From Malurus cyaneus samueli (Eukaryota > Chordata > Aves > Passeriformes > Maluridae), in assembly GCA_009741485.1 (NCBI GenBank), contig CM019214.1, positions 54,338,550 to 54,402,549 of the forward strand: 64,000 nucleotides of DNA, given 5' to 3'. A model generated the notes under the pieces. That model saw only the letters and a program-made list of their open reading frames with translations, had not been told where the DNA came from and made no database searches. Both the position numbers and the translations under genes were made by a program. Below are positions 27,953-41,000 of the stretch, in pieces (the first letter of the stretch is position 1; every line of letters begins with the position of its first letter).

Positions 27953-28225
27953 CACAGAAACATAAAGGCTGAAAAAGACCTCCGAGACCATCGTGTCCAA
28001 CCTATGACCGAACATTCCCTTGTCAACTTCATTATGGCACTGAGTGCCGCGTCCAGACTCTCCTAAACGCCTCCAAGGACGGCGACTCCCTGACCTTTGT
28101 GGGCAGTCATCCCAACACCTAATCGCCTTTTCTGGGAAGAAATTAGCCTTAATGTCCAACTTAAACCTCCCCTGCTGCAGCTTGAGACTTTGTCCTCTTA
28201 TCCTGTCGCTGGGAGAAGCGCCCGA
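27953..28225 (-). mobile_element. CR1 LINE 3' fragment in PIBF1 intron 1
   Basis: Reads CACAGAAACATAAAGGCTGA, AAGACCTCCGAGACCATCG, TGTCCAACCTATGACCG, CACTGAGTGCC and CTTAAACCTCCCCTGCTGC, the characteristic reverse complement of the CR1 3' region. It stops at the edge of the CpG-rich promoter. Confidence 0.8.
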
Positions 28226-28357
28226 CCCAGACCGGGCCCCCAAGCTCCTTTCACACCTTGCTCGCCTTTGCGTTAGCCAAGTTCTTACCAGACTGCTCGA
28301 CCCAGCAGCCACACGGACTTTCACAACCACCCGGCACAGAGCACGGCTGTTACTTAC

Positions 28358-28600
28358 AGACGGCGCTGCTCAGAGCCCAGCAGGGAGAGGAGACGCTGTG
28401 CTGGGAGCCCGGGTCAGCCACAGCCGCGGACGGCTCCCACCACCACCCCTTCCTTCCCGACAGCAGCGGGGGGCAGCTCGGGAAAGAGGGGATGATGTTC
28501 GTCCCGCCGGATGCCCAGAGCTGCGGAAGGCAGGGGGCAGCTGCCCAAGCGGTAACTCGGCAGCGGCGGGGGTCGGGGTAGCGGCCCTGGCCGGGCCGGT
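28358..28600 (-). other. PIBF1: Probable PIBF1 5' UTR exon 1
   Basis: A consensus minus-strand donor (CGTCT|GTAAGT, GT at 28357-28356) lies at the edge of the CpG-rich block. It would pair with the acceptor at 27592-27591, just upstream of the ATG exon, removing an intron of about 766 bp. The 5' limit given here is arbitrary because no start site can be read from sequence. Confidence 0.45.
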
Positions 28601-28741
28601 CCCCGGAGCAGCCCCCACACACCTCGGGCAGCGCAGCAACCCCAGCGCGCGCGCCGGCCTTGCCGTGCTCCCCGGGCGCGACGGGCGGGCCAGGCTCCAC
28701 GCCATCACCGCGGCGACGGCGCGCCGCTTCCTGCGCCCATT

Positions 28742-28777
28742 CCCGCTTCCACACCCGCTTCCATTCCCGCTTCCATA
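28742..28777. repeat. Three 12-bp tandem units with ETS-like cores, just upstream of DIS3
   Basis: CGCTTCC occurs at 28744, 28756 and 28768, exactly 12 bp apart, with a further copy at 28725. On the minus strand each reads GGAAGCG, which contains the GGAA core of ETS-family sites. The array lies about 35-85 bp upstream of the DIS3 ATG. Function is inference. Confidence 0.7.
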
Positions 28778-28810
28778 CCGGTCTCCCGCCCGTCCCGCGC
28801 CCCCGCGCGC

Positions 28811-29063
28811 ATGCTGACCTCGGCGACGTTCGTGAAGCGCACGCGGGCGGGCGGTGTGAAGGGGTGGAGAGCGGAGCATCGGCGCGTCTCGGAGGGGTAA
28901 CGGAGCGCCCTGCGCCGACGAGCCCCCGCCGCCCCGGCACGCGAACGAACGAACGCCAACGGGACGGTAGGCGCCCGGCGAGGGGCGCGCCCAGCGCCCC
29001 GCCAGCAGCCCTCTGCCCCGGGCCGCACTTCCTCCGCCTGACACCAACCTGCTCCTGCACCAG
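28811..29063 (+). CDS. DIS3: DIS3 exon 1, start codon to PIN aspartate, frame-broken as written
   Basis: The ATG at 28811 begins [16 protein letters not shown], matching human MLKSKTFLKKTRAGGV, but the frame meets TAA at 28898-28900. The exon end, PDTNLLLHQ before donor CAG|GTGAGC, is in another frame. That frame has TAG at 28968-28970. The exon is 253 nt (not a multiple of three) against 228 nt in human. Possible causes are an assembly error in very GC-rich sequence, a small intron, or real divergence. The human Cys-rich segment before PIN (CGAPGCAACGGAH) is only faintly recognisable (NGAPCADE near 28899). Confidence 0.65.
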
Positions 29064-32000
29064 GTGAGCGGCTCCGGGAGACGCGGATGGTGTGGCCGCC
29101 TCAGTGCTGGGGAGGGCCCGTCGCCGCCTTCCCCTGGGCCCCACCGGGATCCATGTGGAGGCTTAAGCCTTCCCTACGCCGGCTTTGTTAAATCCCTGTG
29201 GGTGTAAATTACCGTGTGGGTTCTGGCGTCACTCTAGAGCGGCGCATTTGGCAGCGCGCTGCGGGCTTGGCTCTCCTGGCTTCCTGTGGCTCCTTGATCC
29301 CTGCCAGGGTAGTATTTTCTTTCCCTGTTAGGTCTGGAGAACAAGGCTGTAGCATCAGAAAGCCTGGTCTGGTCTTAGACTATGCTCCAGGTTTATGGGG
29401 GGAGGGGGGGGAGTGAGCTTGTGTGTGTGTGTGTGTGTGTTTTGTTTGTCTTGGGTTTTTTTATGGTTTTATTTGTTATTGTTTTGTTTGCTTTGGTTTT
29501 TCTTTCTTTTTGTTCGTGCCTGAATGGTAGGAATAATGAACAGTATTTATTTATTTATTTTGCTCGTTGTCTGATATGGCAAGTCAAGCAGAGAGGTGGT
29601 GGACTTTGAAATGGAGATTGGGATCTTCGTGTCATTGCTGAATTTTTGGTTCTTCATGTGGTCACTGAATTTTCCTAATTGCCTCTTCTATTTTTCAGGA
29701 TGTAGGTTTATGTTCTTTATACTGTGAGATTATTTCATGTAGTGAATAGAAGGTGCGAAATCATCCCAGGTATCATGAGAGCAATTTTACTCTGAAGCCC
29801 ATCCATAGATGTAAAAAGGTTTGATTTTGTGCAGGCTGAACAGTAGACTTTGAGGCTGGGAAGAATTCCCAAGACTGATGTTTAACTTTTTTCTTTGTTT
29901 TTGAATACGTGTGTAGAAGGTAGAATAGCCCTGTGCAGACATTGAAGACTGGAAGTAATTCATGAATCCTAACACTGAGTAGCCTGGAGAGGAGCGCAAC
30001 CCGTGTGTTTTAGCAGTTACACATCCCAAAAGTCACAAGCATTTTCTTCCCAAAACAGCATGTCGAGGGGTGTTTTCAGTCTGTAAGTGTGTCTTACAGA
30101 ATGCTCTGAGAATGCTAGGTGGGTGTGCTGCCATGAGCTGGAGAAGAGGGGATTTGGAATCCTTGGTTGTCACCGTAGGGAAAGGTTTGGCCTAGAAACA
30201 GAAATGAGTTTTGCCACAGTAAGACTTGGCCTGGTGCTTCAACTTGTACATAGAATAAAACTGGATTTCTTCCTCTATGAACATGACTCTAAATCTTTCA
30301 GGTAGTGTAACTATCAGGTTCACAGGAGCTTCGTCTTGTATTGCTTTTAATTCTCTTACCTATGCCCTTTAGAGCCTTACTGCTATCTCATTTTGCAGGT
30401 GAGTTTGCACAGCTCCTTGCCACAGGCTTAGGAAGTGAAGCTCCCATCTTTTTCTCCTAACAGGCTACAGGGATGTCTAATGTACATTTCTCTATCGTGT
30501 TGTCTGGAGGTGGTAAAGAAAAGTTTAACAAAATTCCTTAAAAAAAGAAAAAAAAAGTCTTTCCAAAGCAAAGAGCAGTTAGCAGAATTCACATTGATTT
30601 GACTCTGTGGAAATTGAAATTTCAGTTTAACAGTGGGATTGTTTCTGGAGAACTCAAGCCTATACATGCATAGGTGCATCAGCTCTGTGAGGGTAGTTGG
30701 GTACCATTTTATGGCTTGCATTCCTCACAAAGGCAGATAGCCTATAAATTCTGTCAGATTTCTGTCAATTGTGCATCGTTTTAATCTGTTTACTAAGGGT
30801 AAATTTTATAGGAATACATTTTATGTAAACAAAGTACAAAAAAGGTGTAGTATATACTTGACCTTACATTTATTTGGAATCCTGCATACATTGGGAATGT
30901 ATGCAGGATTATACATCTGTTAGAAGTTAGAACAAGTCCTTATCTTTACTTCAGGTCACAGAGAGGCAAGAAAATCCTATTTGATTTTTTCCCACAAGGA
31001 GGAGAAAGCAGCTTAATACACTCTTCAGTTTCCCAATGGTGAAATCAAAGGGCAGAAATAGTGCCACTCATTATTTGTGTTAGCTGTTCATGTTTTAACT
31101 AAGGAAATATTTAAAGTCCTATTGTTGGATAGAATTAAACAACAATTTAGATGCATTTCTGTTTTGTTCCTCAGATTGATATTCTTGAACATCCTGTTAT
31201 CAAGAATGTCATTGTGCTGCAGACAGTCCTGCAAGAAGTCAGACATCGGAGTGCACCAGTGTACAAGCGAATTAGGGATGTGATTCAAAACCCAGAAAAA
31301 CATTTCTATTCTTTCACCAATGAGCATCACAGGTAAAGTGTGGAATGGGGTATAACAAAGTTGTGCTGGTATCCAGTAAAGTGGGAAACAGAACTGGACA
31401 ATGTGGACTGGAAGAAAAACTAGACTGATGTGCATAGACTTGTATACATTTCTAAGGAATCCTGTTGGGAAGTAGTTGATGTTCCAGGAGTTTTTCTGTT
31501 TATAATTAGTATAAGTCTATATATGTTATGAAAAGGAGGTTAGAATATTGAATAAGCTTTACAGACAGCGCTGTTATCTTGAGCAATAGGATACTAATTT
31601 TCCATTTTAGTATTCCTTTTAAACACATTCCAGTGCTTTATCAATATGATCAGCTTAGTCTGTAGAAGAATTAAAAAATCCATTAAGTTAGTTACAGAAA
31701 GCTCTAAGAAATCAAGATGCAATTAGCATTAGCACACTATTTGTGCTCACAATTAGTTTCCAGTATTGCAGTTTTGTAGTTCTAGGAATCTTTAATCCTT
31801 AGTTCTAGTAGCTTAAATATAAACCTCTTCAGTTGCCTGTGAGAAAGTTGTATTAGAAATTAACACTTCCTTGTTTCCTAACATCTGTCTTTTGGCTCTT
31901 CAGTGGCCTAAGGAGTGTTACACATATTATAAAAATGGGTATAATAATGATTCTTTTGGCCTAAGAGCCTTGATCTTGTTTCTAAGAAATTTTTTTTAAG

Positions 32001-35000
32001 ATATGGATGGATGTTGGGATTTGTTTTATTTTGTCAAACACCCCCCTTTGTTTTCAAAATTTATTTAGAGAAACGTACATAGAGCAAAAGCGAGGAGAAA
32101 CTTCTAACGACCGCAATGACAGAGCCATTCGGGTAGCAGTGAAATGGTACAATGAACACTTGAGGAAAATAGAGGATGAGGAGAATATTCAAGTTATCTT
32201 TTTAACAAATGACAGAACTAATAAAGAGAAAGCTGTGGAGGAGGGGATAACTGCTTATACGTGTAAGTGAAGTGGTATGTATGTTTAATTTATTGCTCAA
32301 ATAAACTGAGCAGTCTCTTCATACCTAAATCCCTTGAATGAACCTCTTGCATAAATATTTATGTGTGTGCTTTTATAGGTGAGGAGTATATAAAAAGCTT
32401 GACAGCTAATCCTGAGCTTGTAGATCGTCTTGCTTGTGTAACTGATGAAGGGGTATGTTTTTATTTTCTTTTTATAAAATAAAATAATTTAAAATGGCTT
32501 GCAGTATAATACTGGTTACTGTATGTCAGGGTAATGACATCAGTTTACAAGGAGTCTGGACTTCATTACCATTTTGGCAATTTAACTTTTTGGCAACCGT
32601 AAAGCTAAAAGGAAATGTTGCAGCCATTTTTAGTTGTGCTTATATACCTGTTGCTAGGTGTCTACTAATGAAAAGTAGATACTGAAAAGCCAAGTTGCTT
32701 TAGATAACTGTTGTGAAGATGACAATAATAATGGTTGGTTGAATAAAGTGTATAAATATGAGAAATAATTGGAACAGAATAAAAGCACACTATATTGCAA
32801 GCCATTTATGTTTTTGTTTTGTGTCTGCTGGAAGATCTATGTTAAATTATTGATCCAAAGAATTTTAATTTGGTGATTAGCTAAGTTGACATAAATGCAG
32901 GCTGCGGCTCGAAGATGAGCCACATCCTCTTCTGTTTCCTCGTGTTTTGTGTTTATCAGAATCACGACTTACATATTTGCATACTACTGATATAGCTGAA
33001 CACTCACTGCAAAAATGGGAAAGTTAATTTCATCAGAGTTAGTTTTAACAGAATAGAGCTCTATGCAAGAGTGGGAAGAAAGTGGAGAACGTACATGTTC
33101 TCAGCAGTTAACTATAGATCAATCATGTGTAAGCAACTGTCTGACTACTCCGAAGTTTAGTCTCAGTAATGTATTTTCATAATGTTCCCTATAGCTTACA
33201 GTATATACACTGTGTGCCATACTCTTTACTGCACTCATATTTTCTTTGTTGGGTATCTGTTTAGTCACTTTATTCACATCAGCATAAAAGTATATATCAC
33301 TTGTGCAGTATGTTTTATGTAACTGCAGGAAATCAGGAAAAGTTCCTAGAATTGCCATGTTTTTAGGCTTTTGATGCTTTATTAGAAAAATACTGCTTAA
33401 TAATAGTTTCTCATTATTGCGCATATTCATACCTACACACAGTTGCATTTAGGGAGTTTGTTAGCTTAAGTGTGTCATGTTCCTGAGCTCTGTTTTGAAA
33501 TTAACATGAATATAAAATACTGAAAATTTCCCTTTTTTCTTTTTTACTAAAGAAAGAAATAGAAGGCGGAAAAATAATATTCCCAGAACATATTCCTCTT
33601 AGCAAATTGCAGCAAGGAATAAAATCTGGTATTTACCTGCAAGGAACTTACAGGGCAAGCAGAGAGAATTATCTTGAAGCTACCGTTTGGGTTCATGGAG
33701 ATGCTGAAGAAAACAAAGAGGTGAGTTTTTCATTTTACCTTCATACTGTAAACTCTAACTAGCCTCAGTGGTGACTTAACGTTTAATTCTTTCATGGTGA
33801 TATGTATTGAAATGGAGAATGTTAATAATGCTTTCCTCTTCTGTTTTTTTTCTGATGTTTTTGCTGATGTTTTGTATGGTTTTAGATTGCTGGAATGTTC
33901 ACTATGTTCTCTTTTAAAGAAAATAATGTATTTAAAGTTACAGTTTGATAAAGTCATTGGTAAAATAAAGATGAATCTTGTTTGTTAATAGTTTTTCAAT
34001 TGACTCTAAACAGTTTTTAAAATCAGTTTGAAATACATGGTGAAAGACAGAGAAACGAGTGTATAGGATTTTCAGAAAAAAAACAGTCATGAGCCCTTGT
34101 AGGTTTCTCCTGCTTTGTTTCCCCTGCTATTTTCTTGCTTGGTGAGGAGTAGATGGGCTGTTTCCCACCCTGCAATTAATCTATATGTCCGCCTGCTGGA
34201 TTCTCAGCTGGTGCAGCTGTACAGATGCTGTTTCCAAGCAGTGGCAGTTGTCTTCTCCCTCTCTGTGGCAACTGGAGGTACTTGTTTCTTTTATTCCTCT
34301 TTCTCGTATGTAGAATCCCCTATCCTGAAAAAATGGGATTGTCTGACTTAACCAAAAAAAACCTCCAAAACCAGGGGGAAAACGTATTTCTTATAGAAGC
34401 AACTGGAACGTCTAAATAAGATCATGTGTACTGTAAGAAGCCTCGGTGGAGGAAAATAGTGCATCATGCTTTTAGATGTTCTTTGGAGTGCAGAGCCTGT
34501 CATATATATTTACTTTCCTCTTATACTCATTAGATTTGGGTCTTCTGTTTTCATAATCATGAATGTTTGCATTTCCATTTTGTTTTTTAAAAAATCCAGA
34601 TAATTGTACAGGGACTGAAAAATCTAAACCGAGCAATTCATGAAGATATTGTAGCTGTGGAGCTGTTGGCTAAAGATGAATGGGTGGCACCATCCTCAGT
34701 GGTCTTGCAAGATGATGGCCATAATGAAGAGGACATTGAAAATGAAGAGGAGAAAGAAAACATTGTATGAAAGAAATAATTTTACTTAACTGGTTTTAGT
34801 GAACAGATGAAAACTCTGGTATCCTGACAGTGTTAGGCTTTAGATTTAGACATTTTATAGAATGTGAATACAGATCTTATGATACTTAATTATAGTTGTA
34901 CAGTTGTGTTGAATACATGAGAGTGTATAAAATGTGTCATTTTTAATTAGTCTCTGCTAGAAATTCCCACGTTAGTTGTTAAGCTTAATAAATCCAAAGG

Positions 35001-38000
35001 TTACTGGATGGCAGTAGTGTAATAATGTAAATCTGTATATATACCACTGTACAGATTAGGATTTGTTGGGGTAGAAGCAGGTATTGTATCATGCTGAAAG
35101 TCCCCTTTTAATGGCACTACATACATTTGGAACTTGTTTTAAAATATTTTTGGGTCTTGCAGTAATTCCACTTAATGTGCATGGAATGCACATATATGTA
35201 TGACCTGTACAAGAAGATAATTTCTTTAAAAATAGTCTTTTCATTCAATTTCATAAGAACATTTTTTAATGATTATCTGGAGCATTACTGGAGAATTTTC
35301 AGGCAGCATAAAATGGTTTATGGTTTTTTAACCATTCCTAAAATGGTTTGGATTTTTTTTAATGGGCATTGTTTCAAAAAATGAAAAACAGCAGAGAAAG
35401 ACTGAACAACGCTGTCTTCTCCCACTGTCTCTACTAACTCACAACTAAGCAGTTGTGTCCCATACTGAAAATATTAAAAGTCATGCAAAGCACAGGGAGG
35501 CACAGGAGGTTCTGTTTATGAAGTTGTAACAGAATTTATGGTGTTATAATGAGTTACAAAATGTTGCTGCTAAGGTTTAAGATGCATACTGTAGTCAAAC
35601 ATGATTTCAAAAACAGTTTTGCATTTTTAACCTGTGTTCTACCAGCTGAAGACATCTGTTGACAAGGACATGCTGAGGCCTACAGGAAGAGTGGTAGGCA
35701 TTATAAAACGAAACTGGCGGCCGTATTGTGGCATGCTTTCCAAGTCACAGATCAAGGAGGTGAGGAAATAATCCACTTATTCTAAGTGCAGGGTTTGTTT
35801 TTTTCTTTAATTGGAAGTTAAATTATTCCTTTTTTGGTTGTTAATAGGCAAGGCGCCATTTGTTCACACCAGCTGATCGTAGAATTCCTCGCATTCGAAT
35901 AGAGACCAGACAAGCAGATACATTGGAAGGACAAAGGATAATTGTTGCTATTGATGGTTGGCCCAGGAATTCTAGGTATCCTAATGTAAGTTTAAGCATT
36001 TTCTTCTAAACTTTTAACTATCTAACTTTTTGTGTTTCTTAGGTAAAATATTTATTTTCTGCAGCACTGAGTAACTGCAAACAGAAATTTTAAGTTCTTT
36101 GAGTACCATTTGATGGTGCAAATTATTTCGTTTGCTTTTACCACCAGCTATGTGGTTATCATACTTAAAAAGCTTACTCATCTAGTTCTTCAGTGAACAT
36201 ACATGTGCTACTTAAGGTGCTTTATATAGACTATCCAGGGACTTGTTTTAGTCTGAGTTCCTAGGAATGTGAACCTTTTGCTCTGCTTTTGCTCATCCAT
36301 ACATACCAATCAATGTTATGGCAGATATGTGACAAATGCACCAAATACAATCAAATTGCCAGTCAATTAAAAGTAGTTAACAGTTCAGTGTAAATAATGG
36401 AGGGTATGTGAGAAACTGAGGACACTGCCTTCCATTTGTGTTGAACACTAGCCAGGTTTTGAGGAGTCTTCCAGTGGCTTGTGTGGATATGCACACTTAT
36501 AATGAAGCAGAGTACAGGCGTCTCATGCGAGTTTAGAGAAATGAAGGGAACATGGAATATAAGGAAGAAGCATTAAGATAAAGACAGCATTACTGCAGAG
36601 AAGTGAGCAAGAGGGTAGAGCTGATGTGGTATTAGGGTGTGAGATGCGTGGCACAAGACAAACCTATAGAGAAATAAGAGTGTATTAGTTCTGCTGCTTT
36701 TGCAGCAGTGGTTTTTACTTCCTGCAAAAATGAATTCAAGTTTACAATTTTTGGAATCTTAATTATGGAGAATTTAGAGCCTTTCTAAGAAAAGAGGGAG
36801 ATGAACTTGGTTCAGACTTACTGAATCAATTAAATGTTTAAAATTAATTTTCTCTTACCAATGAGAAAGTTAATAGAATTAAAAAAAGATTGCTCCTACT
36901 GTGTAGTTTAAGTAAGAATAACCTAAGGATTAATGTTTTCAAATACATACTTTTGGATAAATGGTATTGCCTGACGTGTGTGTGTATGTACCTATATTAT
37001 TCCTCAGGGTCATTTTGTAAAGAATTTGGGAAGTGCTGGAGATAAAGAGACAGAGACAGAAGTTCTTCTGCTTGAACATGATGTCCCTCACCAGGCTTTT
37101 TCCCAGGCTGTCCTTAGTTTCCTACCAAAAATGCCATGGAGCATTACAGAAGAGGTAATAATTTGTAAATTATTGTAGTATTTAATGTCTCTGCCCCTTC
37201 CATGCAAACTGTGGCATTCTTGAATATCCCAATACACCCCAAATAGATGAGAAATGTTGTCCAGAACTGTTCTGTCTTAGTGAGAGCTTTGAGCTGGATT
37301 TCCTATGGAAACAAGACCTCTTCAAGTTTTTGGGTTTTGGCTAAAACCACATTTGTTGGGGATAAATGTTTTTAGATAAAAAATGATACTGCAGGTTTCA
37401 TTAAAGAATAAAATGATAAAAGAAGTTTTTTTGCTGAGGAAAGAGACTGCAATTCCAACAATTATATAATCATCCCTATGAGTTTTTCGTCTTGCAAAAT
37501 AGCTTTGTAACCAAATGTGGCAGCCTGCGTGTCATTCCAATTAATCTGAGTCATGGAGACTGTATTACAGCAGAAATATATTAAAGTAATTAAAGAAAGA
37601 GAAATTTATATTTGCAGAATTGCTCATTTAAATACAGTTTGTGAATTTTACGTTCTCCCCAGTAACTTAAATACAGGAAATAGTTACTTTAGAATTTATG
37701 GGAAAATGTCATTAGGGAACAATTTGAGCATGATGGTTTTTGATTTGGGTAGGGCTGAATGGTTTTGGGTTTGCATTTTAATTTCCTGGAGGTCAGCTAC
37801 TTCTATTATAATTTACTACCTACTCTACTTTTTCCCCCTTGAATGTGGAAACAGGAGAGATCTTCATGTAAATTAGCTCTATAGAAGTCAGTTGTCCAGT
37901 CTAAGATAGTTGAGATCTTGTGTTTTTATCACCATTTCGCAAAGGTGTATACTTCCAAAGTGTGCAGTTCCATTCAACTGTCTAGACATCTAAGCCTCAG

Positions 38001-41000
38001 AAGGCTAGACTTGAGCAGTCATATCCTAGACAAGTGATTCAGCTGGACATCAGTCAAAATTTCACCTAAAAAAAATCTCAATTCCTGGTCCTGCTAATTC
38101 TAAGATCATGAGGAAACTCTGATTGTCTTCTGATTCTCTTTCTCATTTAATTAAAACAAAAAAAAAAATGTTACTTAATCCTTTGTGTTACTTTTTCTAA
38201 CATTGCAGTTTCTGTTTTGATCTTGTCCTAAAAGAAACAAACAAAAAATCCTAAAACGAAATAAATATTATGAAAATACTTGGTTGCTTGGGAAAATCTT
38301 ATGAAATGTGCCTTTCTCAAATGATCATTTTTACTTTGAAAAGGAAGCTGTTCTTGAAAACTATTTTTTGCTTCTTTAAAATTTCAGGATATGAAACACA
38401 GGGAGGACTTAAGGCATCTGAATGTTTGCAGTGTTGATCCTCCTGGTTGTACAGATATTGATGATGCATTACATTGTAGAGAAATAGGAAATGGAAATCT
38501 AGAGGTATTGTATCAATCCAGTCATTCATTTATTTATTTACTTCTTCCTTTATTTTACAAACAGTGCAGTAGAGGTCAGTGATATGTGCAAAGCTCTGGA
38601 TCTGTTATAGATTAATTAATGGTGTTTGCACAGCTGCAAGATGGTAATAAAAAAGTGAGTTGATTTGCATTAGCAGTGCCAAAGTGGGAATTTAGTGTCT
38701 TCTAAATTCACCCTGCTTTGTCCTCATTTGACATGAGAATTTATCATAAAATTTATTTACTGCTTTAGCTAAGTATTGTAAACAAGGATATTTACAGCTA
38801 GGATAAGGAACTAACAAAAAAAAAAAAAAAAAAGCTAAACTACTGCCATAATGCCTATGAAATTACTTTTTTTATTTTAAAGAAAGGCAATAAGAAGCTA
38901 CGGGCTTAACACCAGCTCTCTACCCCCTTGTATCTGATTTAGTCAGATTGTCTTCTTTATAAACTAATTTGGAGTTGTAATAGCAGGGTGTGCCAGAATG
39001 GAAGGTCTAGCAAACAGAAAAACAAAAACAAATTTGCAGTGAGTCTTGAAGAACATGAAAGAGGTTATTTGAGCCCTCAAGCAAAGAAGAGTTGCATTGG
39101 TAGTGAACGTAACTTCCCCCTGAATGTACAAATGCCCTTTTTTTGAATTATCACTGAAACTGTTTATTTTTTAATATCAGTATGATAGACGTTAACTATT
39201 CTTATTACAAAATATGGAAGCCACTGAAAGGAACTGGGAATGGATAAATTGGGTTGTAAAAATACTGGAAAGTTTTTTTCATGCTATGAGAACTGTTCTG
39301 TTTCATGAGTTGCATAATCTGATGCTTCTTTTTTAGGTCGGTGTACATATTGCAGATGTCAGTCATTTTATTCGCCCAGGAAATGCTTTGGATGAGGAGT
39401 CAGTAAACAGAGGAACTACAGTATATCTGTGTGAAAAAGTAATTGTTTTCTACAGCATCTTGTATGATTAACTGGTTGGATTTTCATTGCTTTCCTCTTA
39501 ATTATTGGGAGTGGAAACATTATCTCTGAACTAAGGAGAAAAAAAAGGGGACAATTTGTCTAAAACAATTTTATTTTCCTTTATATCTTTTAAAATCCAT
39601 TATCTGGAGAACATCCTTTTCAGCTGTGGTTTGAAGCGTTACTAGCATATGGTTCTGAAACTGGAAATGGCAGAAGTGGCCTAGTTTTGTCTTTTCCATT
39701 GTTTTTTGGATTTTTTGTGATAGCTAAATCTCTGAAAGGTCCTGTGATTTGCATTCATTAACACTGTAGACTTAGTCCTGTTCATTTCTTCCAGACCACA
39801 ATTTCTTTTCAGAAATCACTGTTAGTAAAAAGCTTATAATTGAGTGTTGGAATGAAATTCCTTGAAGTGGCTTACTTTTCTTTTAGGAATTTGAACTTTC
39901 TTAGCAAACAATTATTATCTACGACCTTTTGTTTTGTTAAAAATGAGGAAGTTAAAATACATATTTATAAAGAGTCATGATTTTTATTCTTTACTTTGCA
40001 GAGGATTGATATGGTTCCAGAGCTACTTAGCTCCAACTTATGCTCCCTGAGATCTAATGTGGACAGGTATATGTACATGATCCATACTTTGATCCTGGCA
40101 AGAAACTACAGATGTTCATGTATGGATTTAACAGATTTTCCTCTCCTTCTCTCTCTCTCTCTGTCATAGGCTTGCATTTTCATGCATATGGGAGATGAAC
40201 CATAAGGCTGAAATTCTAAAAACCAGATTTACGAAGAGTGTTATTAACTCCAAGGTTAGTCAAATAAATATTATTGTAAATCTGAAGAAAAGCAGTAAAC
40301 TGTGTTATAGAAACTATCAACAGACTTGATAATTAAATTTTCTTTCTGATTAGTGATTTATATTTTATTAGAATTAGAAAATGGTGCTGAAATACTAAAA
40401 ATAAAGAAAATGTTTGATTCTTATGTGTTCTTCTTAACCTTTAAGGCTGCAGTGTGCATGATGTATATAGGACATGGTTGATATACACCAGCTAGGTTTT
40501 TAAATTTAGTGGGTTCTGTAGATCACAGGATCACAGAATTAACTAGGCTGTAAAGGAACTTTGAGATCATCAAGTTCAGCCTGTGACCTAACACCACCTC
40601 ATCAACTAAACCCTGGCACTGAGTGCCATGCCATGTCTAGTCTTATTCTAAATGCCTCCAGGGACAGTGACTCCATCCTTGAATAGATGATGTTCAATAC
40701 ATTACTGAAAATTAGACCTCCAATGTACAAAATACGTGTGATCAGCAAAAAAAAACCCACTGTAAATGCCTGGTATTTCTTAAAACCTTGCATGGATCTG
40801 TCTTCATTTGTCCAGTATTATTTGTGAATTACAGGCGTTTAGGTATTGAATGTAAAGGTTTGTGCTATTGTGAGCCAACTTACGACAGCAAGATGCACTT
40901 CCTTCAAGACAAGAAGAGCTGTGAGGTTTTTAGTATTCAATTATGTATTGTGATGTCTTTTTTTTTTTTAACCTCTTCAAGGCTTCTCTTACATATGCTG

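Larger units (their letters stand above)
28300..29110. promoter_or_regulatory. CpG-rich divergent promoter of PIBF1 and DIS3
   Basis: The window's one strongly GC- and CpG-rich block sits between the minus-strand PIBF1 5' UTR donor (28358) and DIS3 exon 1 (ATG 28811), so both genes must start in it less than about 450 bp apart. It has no evident TATA box. GC boxes occur (GGGCGG at 28683-28688), and GCGCGCATGC around the DIS3 ATG resembles half an NRF1 site. This is typical of housekeeping divergent promoters. Start sites cannot be read from sequence. Confidence 0.8.
29064..31174 (+). other. DIS3 intron 1 (2.1 kb)
   Basis: Starts GC-rich, then holds a G-run, (GT)n, (ATTT)n and the 15-bp hairpin. 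No exon or transposon recognised. Confidence 0.75.
31333..40981 (+). other. DIS3 introns 2-13 (exons listed separately)
   Basis: Intron sizes range from 88 bp (35760-35847) and 103 bp (40067-40169) to over 1 kb. Apart from a CR1 at 40.5 kb and a poly-A tract at 38.8 kb they show nothing recognised. The 34.09-34.44 kb part of intron 5 is a little GC-richer and unassigned. Confidence 0.7.

Noticed and set aside
28044..28817. Long open frames on both strands in the CpG-rich region (up to about 264 codons)
   Set aside because: Stops are rare in very GC-rich DNA. The translations are Arg/Pro/Ala/Gly-rich with no family similarity and overlap the promoter, UTR exon and DIS3 exon 1.
30878..30910. 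The hairpin as a microRNA gene
   Set aside because: A 15-bp stem with a 3-nt loop and non-pairing flanks is too short for Drosha/Dicer processing.
37553..37876. A 107-codon open frame in DIS3 intron 9
   Set aside because: No similarity to DIS3 or another family, no matching splice phases, and DIS3 exons 9 and 10 join in frame without it.
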